46,363 bases of DNA from positions 1-46,363 of the forward strand of contig CANCPC010000009.1 in the NCBI GenBank assembly GCA_947379965.1. The letters are read 5' to 3'. Source of the DNA: Flavobacteriaceae bacterium (GTDB lineage: Bacteria > Bacteroidota > Bacteroidia > Flavobacteriales > Flavobacteriaceae). The notes below the pieces were generated by a model. It was not told the DNA's origin. It made no database searches and was given only the letters and a program-made list of their open reading frames with translations. The stretch's first letter is position 1, and the number at the start of each line of letters is the position of its first letter. The translations under genes and the position numbers were made by a program. Shown here piece after piece: positions 26,130 through 33,711 of this stretch.

Positions 26130-26137
26130 TATCTTTG
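26130..26137 (+). promoter_or_regulatory. Likely -7 box for cvpA
   Basis: TATCTTTG matches TAnnTTTG, 32 bases before the ATG at 26170. It lies inside a longer reading frame starting at 26104, which argues for the later start. Confidence 0.5.
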
Positions 26138-26169
26138 CTCTTTATTCTTTTCTCTTTATTTCTTTTTAT

Positions 26170-26673
26170 ATGAGTGTTTTAGATATTATTATGGGTGGAA
26201 TCCTTGTATATTCCCTTTTTAAAGGATTTCAAAACGGCCTTTTTGTAGAGTTGGCTTCTTTAATTTCTTTGGTTTTGGGGATTTATTTTGCTATAAAATT
26301 TTCATCGATCCTAGCGGGAATACTAACAGGTTTTTCGCATTGGAATCCTAAAACAATTCAAATAGTTGCCTTTGTATTTACGTTCGTTTTAGTAATTATT
26401 GCTATGTCGATTTTAGCAAAATTTCTCACCAAAATAGCCAATTTTGCTCATTTAGGCTGCATCAATAATATAGGAGGTGGGTTTGTTCATGTATTGAAAA
26501 TGGTCTTGATATTAGGAATTGTTTTGAATCTTTTCGAAAAAATAAATTACAAAAATTTCATTGCTAAAAGAGAAACGCTAGACAAATCTTTATTTTACAA
26601 TCCCGTCCGAAAAACCGCTGGATATATGTATCCTTCCCTTGAAAAATGGTATGGCGATTTGAAAAAAAAGTAG
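26170..26673 (+). CDS. cvpA: CvpA-family inner-membrane protein
   Basis: CvpA proteins are inner-membrane proteins linked to colicin V production and envelope stress; molecular role unknown. From ATG 26170 it has 167 residues and begins MSVLDIIMGGILVYSLFKGFQNGLFVELASL, the typical family N-terminus. Four membrane segments follow. An in-frame ATG at 26104 would add 22 residues, but the promoter box at 26130 lies inside that stretch. It converges with the next gene, leaving 37 bases. Confidence 0.88.
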   Translation: MSVLDIIMGGILVYSLFKGFQNGLFVELASLISLVLGIYFAIKFSSILAGILTGFSHWNPKTIQIVAFVFTFVLVIIAMSILAKFLTKIANFAHLGCINNIGGGFVHVLKMVLILGIVLNLFEKINYKNFIAKRETLDKSLFYNPVRKTAGYMYPSLEKWYGDLKKK

Positions 26674-26710
26674 GTAGTGTTTCAATAAAATTTATTTACA
26701 TACAATCTTT

Positions 26711-27427
26711 CTATCGCGTTACTTCGTCGATTAAATAGAAAATAGATTTAAAATCAATTCCACTCATTTTTTCAAAACCTATTTCGCAAGTTCTACTCGT
26801 GGAATAACCTTCTTTGCAATTGGAAGGAATTTGCGATTTAAGATCTCGCAATCCATGTTCGTTAAGTTCAGGAATGAGAAAACCTCGGTCACCGGCGAAA
26901 CCACAACAATTGCTATCGATAAAGTTAACTTGATGAGCACAAAGTTGAGACAAAGATAGTAATTGTTCTGTTTTTCCGATTTTTTTCACAGAGCAAACCG
27001 GATAAACCACTATGGATTCTTTTTTATTTTTTACAACCAATTGCGGCATCACATAATCCAACATAAATTCGATAGGATCTACAATCTTCAAGGCTTTCGA
27101 AAACTCTTCTTTCGAATGATAAAAACAGGGACTCATGTCATATAAAATTGGGTGTTTTCCGTTTTCCGATGCTTTCAATAATGCCGCTTCTAAGGTGCTG
27201 GATTGGGTATGATTGGCTTCTGCAAAACCTTTGCTCGAAAAAGGCATGCCGCAACAGTGAGCGTCTAAACCTTCAGGAAATAAAATTGTGAATCCCGCAC
27301 GAACTAATAATTGATGCGTTAAAGCGGTTAGTTGAAGATCGTCTGCAGCTTGAAAACTGTTTCTACCCATGCTTCTATTGATGCAAGAAGGGAAATACAC
27401 TACTTTTAAATCGAAATTTGTATTCAT
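26711..27427 (-). CDS. (Fe-S)-binding CCG-domain protein, C-terminal part of a D-lactate dehydrogenase
   Basis: 238 residues with two CCG (heterodisulfide-reductase-type) domains: VYFPSCINRSMG and DAHCCGMPFSSKG in the first, VYPVCSVKKIG and DSNCCGFAGDRG in the second. Such domains bind Fe-S centres and pass electrons. In many bacteria this sequence is the C-terminal end of one large FAD and Fe-S D-lactate dehydrogenase. Here it is a separate gene 86 bases after the FAD gene; the two sum to 935 residues, the length of the fused enzyme. A run of 12 A (minus strand) reaches into its ATG. The unit probably oxidises D-lactate and feeds the quinone pool. Confidence 0.88.
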   Translation of the reverse strand: MNTNFDLKVVYFPSCINRSMGRNSFQAADDLQLTALTHQLLVRAGFTILFPEGLDAHCCGMPFSSKGFAEANHTQSSTLEAALLKASENGKHPILYDMSPCFYHSKEEFSKALKIVDPIEFMLDYVMPQLVVKNKKESIVVYPVCSVKKIGKTEQLLSLSQLCAHQVNFIDSNCCGFAGDRGFLIPELNEHGLRDLKSQIPSNCKEGYSTSRTCEIGFEKMSGIDFKSIFYLIDEVTR

Positions 27428-27439
27428 TTTTTTTTTTTA

Positions 27440-27512
27440 AATTAACTGCTGATTCTTTAAATCAGATTTCACAGATTTTTAGTAAATCTAAAATCAACAA
27501 TCTGAGATCAAT
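27440..27512. repeat. Heptamer array between the two D-lactate dehydrogenase genes
   Basis: AATC units end in C at 27488, 27495, 27502 and 27509, an exact 7-base period. A looser GATT-oriented half (27451-27480) faces them, forming an imperfect inverted repeat in the intergenic gap. Confidence 0.8.
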
Positions 27513-27513
27513 A

Positions 27514-29607
27514 TTAAATTTTGTCTGCACCTTTTGGCATTTCGGGAATCCATTTCGGGATGTTTCCAAAAGTAATAAAATGAGCGCCATTGGATAATGA
27601 TTTCATAATTTTGGTTCCAAAAACTGAATGAAAAAAAGAAACCAATTTCAATCCCACTCTCAAAATTGCTGTAGTTCCAGCCATATGTGAACCAATATAA
27701 GCGGCCATTTTTTTATCATTTGCATCTAATTTGTTAGCTCGCCAATGTTTAACAAAGTTACCCGTATCTATATTTACTGGGCAAGCTAAGGCACATAGAC
27801 CATCTGTAGCGCAGGTTTCGTCGAGTTGATATTGAACCTCTTTTTGAATGGCAGCCAATCGCTGCGGGTTGTCCTTAGAAATTTCTAAACTGCTGATTTC
27901 TCGTGCAATGACAATTCGTTGTCTAGGTGATAAAGTCAACCCTTCGGAAACACAATGCGGTTCGCAAAAGCCACATTCCATGCATTTGTCTATGATGTAA
28001 TGCGATTCGGGAATTGGTTTAAAGTTTTTGAGATGCACTTTAGGATCCGGATTGATTAAAACATCAGGATTGATTCTGTTATTGGGATCAAAAATATTTT
28101 TGATTCGTTTCATGATTTCATAGGCTTTACTCCCCCATTCCTTTTCGACAAAAGGCGCCATATTTCTGCCAGTTCCGTGTTCGGCTTTTAAAGAACCGTT
28201 AAAGCGATCCACCACCAAAACAGACAATTCTGCCATTAATTTTTCGTAACGATCAATTTCATCTTGGTTTGAGAAATCTTGTGAAAATACAAAATGAAGG
28301 TTTCCTTCCAAGGCGTGACCAAATAAAACCGCATCGTTATATTCGTATTTTTTGAATAAATCTTTCAAAGCATGACACGCATCGGCTAAATAATGCAAGG
28401 GAAAAGCAACGTCTTCAATAATTACAGTAGTTCCGTTTTTTCGAAGTCCACCAACTGTTGGCAAAAGCCCTTTTCTAGCTTTCCAATTGAAATAATATTG
28501 CTTGGGATCGCTTGTAAATTCATACTCCGCATAGGTTGGAATCGTTTGAATTTGCAGACGAATCGCTTCTTGTTTTTGTTTTAAAATCGCCAAATCATTG
28601 TCTCTACATTCGACCAATAAAGCACAGGCCGATTCTGGTAATGTTTTGAAAAAGCTAGGAGCATCGTTATCATTTTCGACCGAGCGAATTGATTCACGAT
28701 CTAATAATTCTACCGCTGCTACGGGACCAGATTTCAATAAAATAGTGGCGTTACATGCTTCTTGAATAGAATTGAAAATAATCAAAGAACAAGATTTGAA
28801 TTTTTCGTCAATTACGGTTTTGAAAGTTACATTCGAAATAAATGCCAAAGTACCTTCCGAGCCTACCATTAAATGTTTGATGATATCAATCGGGTCTTCA
28901 TAATCAACTAAAGCATTGATGCTATAACCAGTTGTATTCTTTATTTTAAATTTATTTTTGATAAAATGAAATAATATTTCATCGTTTTTGATGGTGTCTC
29001 TGAGGTTTTCAATTTCATCAATTATCTCCTTTTTATTGTTTTTGAAAACGGCAACATTTTCTGGATTGGCAGTGTCAAGAATAGTTCCGTCACTCAATAT
29101 AATTCGAATATCGGCGATAGTTTGATAAGAATTTTGAGCTGTTCCGCAACACATTCCGCTGGCATTATTAGACACAATTCCGCCAATCATTGCTGCTCCA
29201 ATGGATGCAGGATCCGGACCAATTTTTAATCCATGTGGAGCCAAAAACGTATTTACTCTTGCACCTACAATTCCAGGTTCCAATTTTATTTTTTGATTGT
29301 TTTCTAAAAGCTCAAAATTTTTCCATCCATGGGTGGCAACTACCAAAACCGAATCGGTAATGGCTTGACCTGACAAACTGGTTCCAGCCGCACGAAAAGT
29401 TAAAGCAATATCTAGTTTTTTGGCCTGTTTGATGATTTCGATTACTTCTAATTCGTTATGTGCCAGAATTACAATCTTAGGAATCAATCTATAAAAACTG
29501 GCATCTGTTCCATATGCAAGAGTTTGCAGGGGCTGATCAAAGATTCTTTTGGGATCAATAGATGTTGAAAGAATATCTTTTAACTTTTGATAGGATGGAG
29601 ATAACAT
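27514..29607 (-). CDS. FAD-linked D-lactate dehydrogenase, FAD and 4Fe-4S part
   Basis: 697 residues. The N-terminal FAD_binding_4 domain (about 35-260) has RAAGTSLSGQA (72-82) and IGGIVSNNASGMCCGT (141-156). The FAD-oxidase C domain follows (about 270-520). Two 4Fe-4S motifs follow, CMECGFCEPHC near residue 539 and CATDGLCALACP near 595. The family (Dld-II/YdiJ type) oxidises D-lactate or other 2-hydroxy acids. The lactate permease 21 bases upstream points to lactate. The CCG part that is normally fused at the end is the next gene. Gene order on this strand is permease, FAD part, CCG part. Confidence 0.9.
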   Translation of the reverse strand: MLSPSYQKLKDILSTSIDPKRIFDQPLQTLAYGTDASFYRLIPKIVILAHNELEVIEIIKQAKKLDIALTFRAAGTSLSGQAITDSVLVVATHGWKNFELLENNQKIKLEPGIVGARVNTFLAPHGLKIGPDPASIGAAMIGGIVSNNASGMCCGTAQNSYQTIADIRIILSDGTILDTANPENVAVFKNNKKEIIDEIENLRDTIKNDEILFHFIKNKFKIKNTTGYSINALVDYEDPIDIIKHLMVGSEGTLAFISNVTFKTVIDEKFKSCSLIIFNSIQEACNATILLKSGPVAAVELLDRESIRSVENDNDAPSFFKTLPESACALLVECRDNDLAILKQKQEAIRLQIQTIPTYAEYEFTSDPKQYYFNWKARKGLLPTVGGLRKNGTTVIIEDVAFPLHYLADACHALKDLFKKYEYNDAVLFGHALEGNLHFVFSQDFSNQDEIDRYEKLMAELSVLVVDRFNGSLKAEHGTGRNMAPFVEKEWGSKAYEIMKRIKNIFDPNNRINPDVLINPDPKVHLKNFKPIPESHYIIDKCMECGFCEPHCVSEGLTLSPRQRIVIAREISSLEISKDNPQRLAAIQKEVQYQLDETCATDGLCALACPVNIDTGNFVKHWRANKLDANDKKMAAYIGSHMAGTTAILRVGLKLVSFFHSVFGTKIMKSLSNGAHFITFGNIPKWIPEMPKGADKI

Positions 29608-29628
29608 AGCGATTGTATTTTAAAGTTT

Positions 29629-31143
29629 TTAATTACCAAAGAAATATACCATTAAACCCGCAATAATTACATAAAACAAGGCATAAGGTAATGCTTTTTT
29701 CATAATTTCTCCTTCATTTCCTTGTTGATTACAAGCCGAAGTAGCAATAGCAATACTTTGAGGTGAAATAATTTTCCCTCCTGTTGCTCCAACAGTATTA
29801 GCAGCAGCAAACCAGCTGGGTTCGCTTCCTATTTGATGGGCAACATTTGCCTGAAGTTTACCAAATAATATGTTGGATGAAGTATCACTTCCTGTCAAAA
29901 AAGCACCTAAACAGCCAATAGCCGGAGCAAATAAAGGATAAAAAGCACCTGTGGCCATTGCTAAAGCTAATCCTAATACTGCAATCATTCCCGATAAATC
30001 CATTATTGTCGAAAGTATAATTAAGCTTATAACTGTAATATAAGTTTTTTTTAATTGAAGAACTGTTTCCCAAAATACGGATAATAAATTTTTTATTTTG
30101 GCACCTTGTAATAATCCCCCAAGGAAAGTCCCTAGAAATAATAGTACACCGCCATCAGTAAACCAAAAGATTTTTATTGTTTTTTCTGTTCCTTCGAGAA
30201 TAAAATGAATTGGTGTTGCGCTAATAGATTGAAGAAAAGTTCGAACCGTATTGAATAGCGGACTTGTTCCAATTATAAAGAATAAAATTAATCCATAAAT
30301 TGCCCAAGCGTTTATGATCTCTTTGTTGCTTTTAAATTCGGAGTGTAAATTTAATTCTTTTTTGGAAGTTATTTTCCCCCAAGCTACAATTACAATTATC
30401 GAAGCAATACTTCCTAAAATCGCAGGAGTTTCTATTCCAATATAAATAACTGAAAAATATTGCACAATGATTGATACAATTCCTACTGTTAAACTTAGAG
30501 CAATGTTTTTTGGCAAAGCTTTTAAGCTCGAATCTGTTAATGTAACAATAATAAAAGGAATTATAATCATTAACGGTAGCAACTGTAAAACTACTTCGCT
30601 ACCCAATTTTTCGAGATTAGTTTGTCCTATTTCTATGGCTATTGCTTTTACGGGTATCCCTACAGCTCCAAAAGCAGTAGGAACGCTATTCGCTAATAAA
30701 CTGACCAAAGCCGAAAATAAAGGTTTGTATCCCAATCCGATTAATATTGCTGAAGGGATAGCAACTGCTGTTCCAAAACCTGCCATACCCTCTAGTAATC
30801 CGCCAAAGCCCCATGTCAGTAATAAAACTTGAATACTTTTGTCTGTAGATATAGTAGAAAATTGAAATTTTAAAACTTCCATTTTTTTTGTAAAAACCAA
30901 TACATTGTAGCTGTATATCGCCGATATGATAATCAATATAATTGGAAAAACAGCCTTCAAAGTACCATACAAAATCGAAAGCCCTACAGCAGCAATTGAA
31001 AAATGATAGCCTAAAACAGCAATGATCAGAGTAGTAATCAAAGTGTAGAAAGCACTTTTATGTCCTGAAATTTTAAGAACACCAAGTAAAATTATTAAAA
31101 GCACAACAGGAGTTAAGGCAAGAAAAATAGATAGATAATTCAT
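29629..31143 (-). CDS. lctP: L-lactate permease family transporter
   Basis: A 504-residue inner-membrane protein of the LctP/LldP family with about 12-13 hydrophobic segments. LctP members import L- or D-lactate and glycolate with protons. Family-specific segments include WGFGGLLEGMAGFGTAVAIP (110-129), GAFLTGSDTSSNILFGKLQ and NTVGATGGKIISPQSIAIA. It is the first gene of the lactate operon, 21 bases before the dehydrogenase FAD gene. A TAATTTTG box and the preceding terminator mark the start of the transcript. Confidence 0.94.
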   Translation of the reverse strand: MNYLSIFLALTPVVLLIILLGVLKISGHKSAFYTLITTLIIAVLGYHFSIAAVGLSILYGTLKAVFPIILIIISAIYSYNVLVFTKKMEVLKFQFSTISTDKSIQVLLLTWGFGGLLEGMAGFGTAVAIPSAILIGLGYKPLFSALVSLLANSVPTAFGAVGIPVKAIAIEIGQTNLEKLGSEVVLQLLPLMIIIPFIIVTLTDSSLKALPKNIALSLTVGIVSIIVQYFSVIYIGIETPAILGSIASIIVIVAWGKITSKKELNLHSEFKSNKEIINAWAIYGLILFFIIGTSPLFNTVRTFLQSISATPIHFILEGTEKTIKIFWFTDGGVLLFLGTFLGGLLQGAKIKNLLSVFWETVLQLKKTYITVISLIILSTIMDLSGMIAVLGLALAMATGAFYPLFAPAIGCLGAFLTGSDTSSNILFGKLQANVAHQIGSEPSWFAAANTVGATGGKIISPQSIAIATSACNQQGNEGEIMKKALPYALFYVIIAGLMVYFFGN

Positions 31144-31177
31144 CAGGTTAGGATTTTAGTTAATATATAACATCTTA

Positions 31178-31185
31178 CAAAATTA
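31178..31185 (-). promoter_or_regulatory. Likely -7 box for the lactate operon
   Basis: TAATTTTG on the minus strand, 34 bases before the lctP ATG. A TTG is 11 bases further up, too close for a consensus -33. Confidence 0.45.
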
Positions 31186-31243
31186 CCACAATTCATCAAT
31201 AAAATGATGTAATTTCTTATAATTCTAAAATTTTAAGCAAAAA

Positions 31244-31268
31244 AAAACGAAGTCTTATACTTCGTTTT
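31244..31268 (-). terminator. Terminator after the ACT-domain gene
   Basis: AAAACGAAGT (31244-31253) and ACTTCGTTTT (31259-31268) form a perfect 10-base stem with a 5-base loop. On the minus strand a run of about ten T follows. Confidence 0.88.
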
Positions 31269-31286
31269 TATACGCTATATATTTTA

Positions 31287-31943
31287 TTAATTTTTCAAAT
31301 CCTTAATTACTTTAAAAGCAATATCTACTTGATCTTCACTTACTAAAATCGTAAATTCGTTTGAAGTCGAAATGACCTCATTGATGATAATTCCTTCCCA
31401 AGCCAAACGCTGGAAAATGAAATAATAAATTCCTGGAACAACGATGTTTTCTTTAGGTAATTTTACCGTAATCGAAGCCAGATTCTCGAGTTTCTGAATC
31501 AATTTCTCGTTTGCAAAATGTTTGTCAACTAAGTAATTGACACTATTACTAACAACGATGTTGGTTTCGTTTACCCCTCTTGAAGAAGTGTAAAAAATAT
31601 CCGGAAAAACATTGATATCGGTAATCAAATCAGCTTGTTTATTTAATACTGTTTCAGAAGCTGCAAATGTATAATCGGTTAATGCAGAACGAACTGTGAT
31701 TTCTCCAATGTTTTTTATTACTTTATTAATTTTGTGATTCAATCTAAAATCTAACTCTTCTGTCAATCTTTTTAGAGCCATAACTACAGCTCCTTGTTTC
31801 ACTTCTTTTCCAAAATCACTTTCCAATTCAACCATTATATTTCTTGAAAGTGAAGTCAAATTGATTATCCCAAGCGACAATGCATTTAATAAAAAAGGCT
31901 TTGTTTTGATGTAATTTTCTACAATTGAAGAAACTGTTTTCAT
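31287..31943 (-). CDS. Small protein with C-terminal ACT-like regions
   Basis: 218 residues from the ATG at 31943 (a TTG two codons upstream is less likely). The first 85 residues are helical (MKTVSSIVENYIKTKPFLLNAL). The rest carries two ACT-like beta-alpha-beta units: about 90-150 with TDINVFPDIFYTSSRG, and 155-215 with IIINEVISTSNEFTILVSEDQVDIAFKVI, the latter very like the ACT domains of aspartate kinase. There is no kinase catalytic domain. It may be a small regulatory protein that binds an amino acid. Homologues are sometimes labelled aspartate kinase, which the sequence does not support. Confidence 0.7.
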   Translation of the reverse strand: MKTVSSIVENYIKTKPFLLNALSLGIINLTSLSRNIMVELESDFGKEVKQGAVVMALKRLTEELDFRLNHKINKVIKNIGEITVRSALTDYTFAASETVLNKQADLITDINVFPDIFYTSSRGVNETNIVVSNSVNYLVDKHFANEKLIQKLENLASITVKLPKENIVVPGIYYFIFQRLAWEGIIINEVISTSNEFTILVSEDQVDIAFKVIKDLKN

Positions 31944-32038
31944 AATCAATGAATTTATTTTTAATGTGCTTTTATTCTACTTAAGGAATAATAATAAAAA
32001 ATCCCTTTTAACATAATTTAATCTAACAAAAACTGGCG

Positions 32039-32046
32039 CAAATATA
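32039..32046 (-). promoter_or_regulatory. Possible -7 box for the ACT-domain gene
   Basis: TATATTTG on the minus strand, about 95 bases before the chosen ATG. It would give a leader of about 90 bases. Confidence 0.4.
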
Positions 32047-32091
32047 AATAAAAAAACAATTTGTTATAAATTCAACAACATTAATTTATAG

Positions 32092-32451
32092 TTAAAAATG
32101 ATAAAAAGCATTAATTAAATGTTCGATAGCAAAAGATTTACCTTCTTTATGAATCGCAATAATGTCAAAACGAACATCAATATCCAAATCTTTAGAAAAC
32201 ACATATTCATTTACAGCTTTTACCAAAAGTTGGATTTTTTTGGGTTTTACAAAATCCTGTGGCAAACCAAAATCTAATGAAGACCTAGTTTTCACTTCGA
32301 CAATGGCTAGAATATTCTCTTTTTGAGCGATAATATCAATCTCGGCTTTCTGAAATGTCCAATTGGTTTCTAGAATGGTATAGCCGTTTTTTTGAAGAAA
32401 TTCAACGGCTAATTCTTCGCCTAGTTTTCCTAATTCGTTATGATCGGCCAT
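32092..32451 (-). CDS. yraN: YraN/UPF0102 family endonuclease-like protein
   Basis: 119 residues with the restriction-endonuclease-like core GKLGEELAVEFLQKNGYTIL, KAEIDIIA and VEVKTRSS, the E-x-D and E-V-K active-site residues of the YraN family. Such proteins are linked to DNA uptake and repair in some species; cellular role unsettled. It is on the same strand as the LD-carboxypeptidase, separated by a repeat-rich 204-base gap, so it may be a separate transcript. Confidence 0.93.
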   Translation of the reverse strand: MADHNELGKLGEELAVEFLQKNGYTILETNWTFQKAEIDIIAQKENILAIVEVKTRSSLDFGLPQDFVKPKKIQLLVKAVNEYVFSKDLDIDVRFDIIAIHKEGKSFAIEHLINAFYHF

Positions 32452-32460
32452 TTATATTTT

Positions 32461-32521
32461 TGATTGAAGATTGCTTCGCCAGTTCGAGCAAAGCTCTCGG
32501 GTTACGATTTTTGATTTAAGA
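32461..32521 (+). repeat. GATT array with nested 35-base segment
   Basis: GATTGAA leads into a 35-base segment (32469-32503: GATTGCTTCGCCAGTTCG ... TCTCGGGTT), then GATTTTT and GATTTAA units. The segment matches that at 915-949 (other strand) at 34 of 35 positions and contains the small palindrome GAGCAAAGCTC. Confidence 0.85.
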
Positions 32522-32559
32522 TTTGGTATTTGTAAATAAAATTTTGCCACAATAAACAC

Positions 32560-32630
32560 ATAGCCCACGGTTTCAACCCTTGGATTGGTTGGTTGGTTGA
32601 AATTTACCAACGGTTGAAACCGTGGGTTAT
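32560..32630. repeat. REP-like inverted repeat
   Basis: CCCACGGTTTCAACC (32564-32578) and GGTTGAAACCGTGGG (32612-32626) are perfect 15-base inverted arms. The loop carries a GGTTGGTTGGTT run. It resembles REP/BIME elements mobilised by IS200-like RAYT transposases; no transposase is present in the window. Confidence 0.8.
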
Positions 32631-32655
32631 GGGTTAAAACGATGTGAAAAATATT

Positions 32656-33657
32656 TTATTCAAAAGTCAACGTAGATGTTTTTGTATTTAATTCAAGCGT
32701 AACTTTTTTACCAAAAATCAAAGCTCTATTATCATGGAAATGTCCCGCTGGAAAATTATAAAGGACAGGAAACGAATATCCTTTGGTCACGTCTTCAATA
32801 ATTTGATTGGCATTTTTCCCCCACGGAATATCATTATCTCTCATTTTTGTCATACCGCCAACAACTAATGCGCTCAAGCCATCAAAGCAACCGCAACGTT
32901 TTAGGCTCATCATCATTCGGTCGATATGGTATAAATATTCATCAATATCTTCGATAAAAAGTACTTTTCCTTTGCAATCTATTTGTGTTTTCGAACCCAT
33001 TTGACTGTACAAAATAGATAGATTTCCGCCTACGATTTCGCCTTTGGCATTTCCTATTTTATTTGCAGGATCAAACGCAAGCGTGTATTCTAGGCTTTCG
33101 CCAAAGAGCGCTTTTCGCAAACTTTCGATGGTTTCAGGAGTCGCTTTTGCAACGGTCACCGGCATCGCGCCATGAATTGAAGAGATATTTAAGGTGTTTA
33201 AATAGCTTTGCATAATGGTAACATCGCTGAAACCAACAATCCATTTTGGATTTTTTTCGAATTGGGAGAAATCCAATAAATCTATCATTCGAACCGTTCC
33301 GTAACCCCCGCGGACACACCAAATTGCTTTGATACTCGGGTCGTCCATTTGATGCTGAAAATCTTCCGCGCGCTGCACATCGGTTCCGGCTAATTGATTG
33401 TCATCCAACCCAATGGTTTTTCCAATTACGACTTTTAACCCCCAACTATGCAGTAAATCTATTGCAGGTTTCAGGTTATCATCAATATTTTTTCGGGCTG
33501 TTGCCACAATAGCTACGGCATCTCCTTTTTGTAAATAGGGTGGTATTTTCATTTGTGTTTGCGCTTGTATATTCGAAAATTGTAGAACAAAAATAAGCAA
33601 TACGAATTGATAAAAAACAGCATTAATGTTTAAAATGTAATGTCGAAAAGCATTCAT
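32656..33657 (-). CDS. Exported LD-carboxypeptidase (peptidase S66)
   Basis: It removes the terminal D-Ala from tetrapeptides in peptidoglycan recycling or remodelling. A hydrophobic N-terminus (about 12-33) predicts export, so it is probably periplasmic. CVRGGYGTVRMID and WIVGFSDVT hold the nucleophile Ser144. VGGNLSIL and FIEDIDEYLYHIDRM (around 240) hold the acid region and NFPAGH, near 310, the catalytic His. Its 333 residues are the normal size. It has its own -7 box. Confidence 0.92.
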   Translation of the reverse strand: MNAFRHYILNINAVFYQFVLLIFVLQFSNIQAQTQMKIPPYLQKGDAVAIVATARKNIDDNLKPAIDLLHSWGLKVVIGKTIGLDDNQLAGTDVQRAEDFQHQMDDPSIKAIWCVRGGYGTVRMIDLLDFSQFEKNPKWIVGFSDVTIMQSYLNTLNISSIHGAMPVTVAKATPETIESLRKALFGESLEYTLAFDPANKIGNAKGEIVGGNLSILYSQMGSKTQIDCKGKVLFIEDIDEYLYHIDRMMMSLKRCGCFDGLSALVVGGMTKMRDNDIPWGKNANQIIEDVTKGYSFPVLYNFPAGHFHDNRALIFGKKVTLELNTKTSTLTFE

Positions 33658-33690
33658 GTTGTACTAAAATTTAGAATCGTTTTGAAGTCG

Positions 33691-33698
33691 CAAATATA
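33691..33698 (-). promoter_or_regulatory. Likely -7 box for the LD-carboxypeptidase
   Basis: TATATTTG on the minus strand, 33 bases before the ATG. Confidence 0.45.
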
Positions 33699-33711
33699 AC
33701 AAGTCATAGGA

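Noticed and set aside
31287..31943. Aspartate kinase
   Set aside because: Only ACT-like regions are present; the kinase domain and its motifs are missing.
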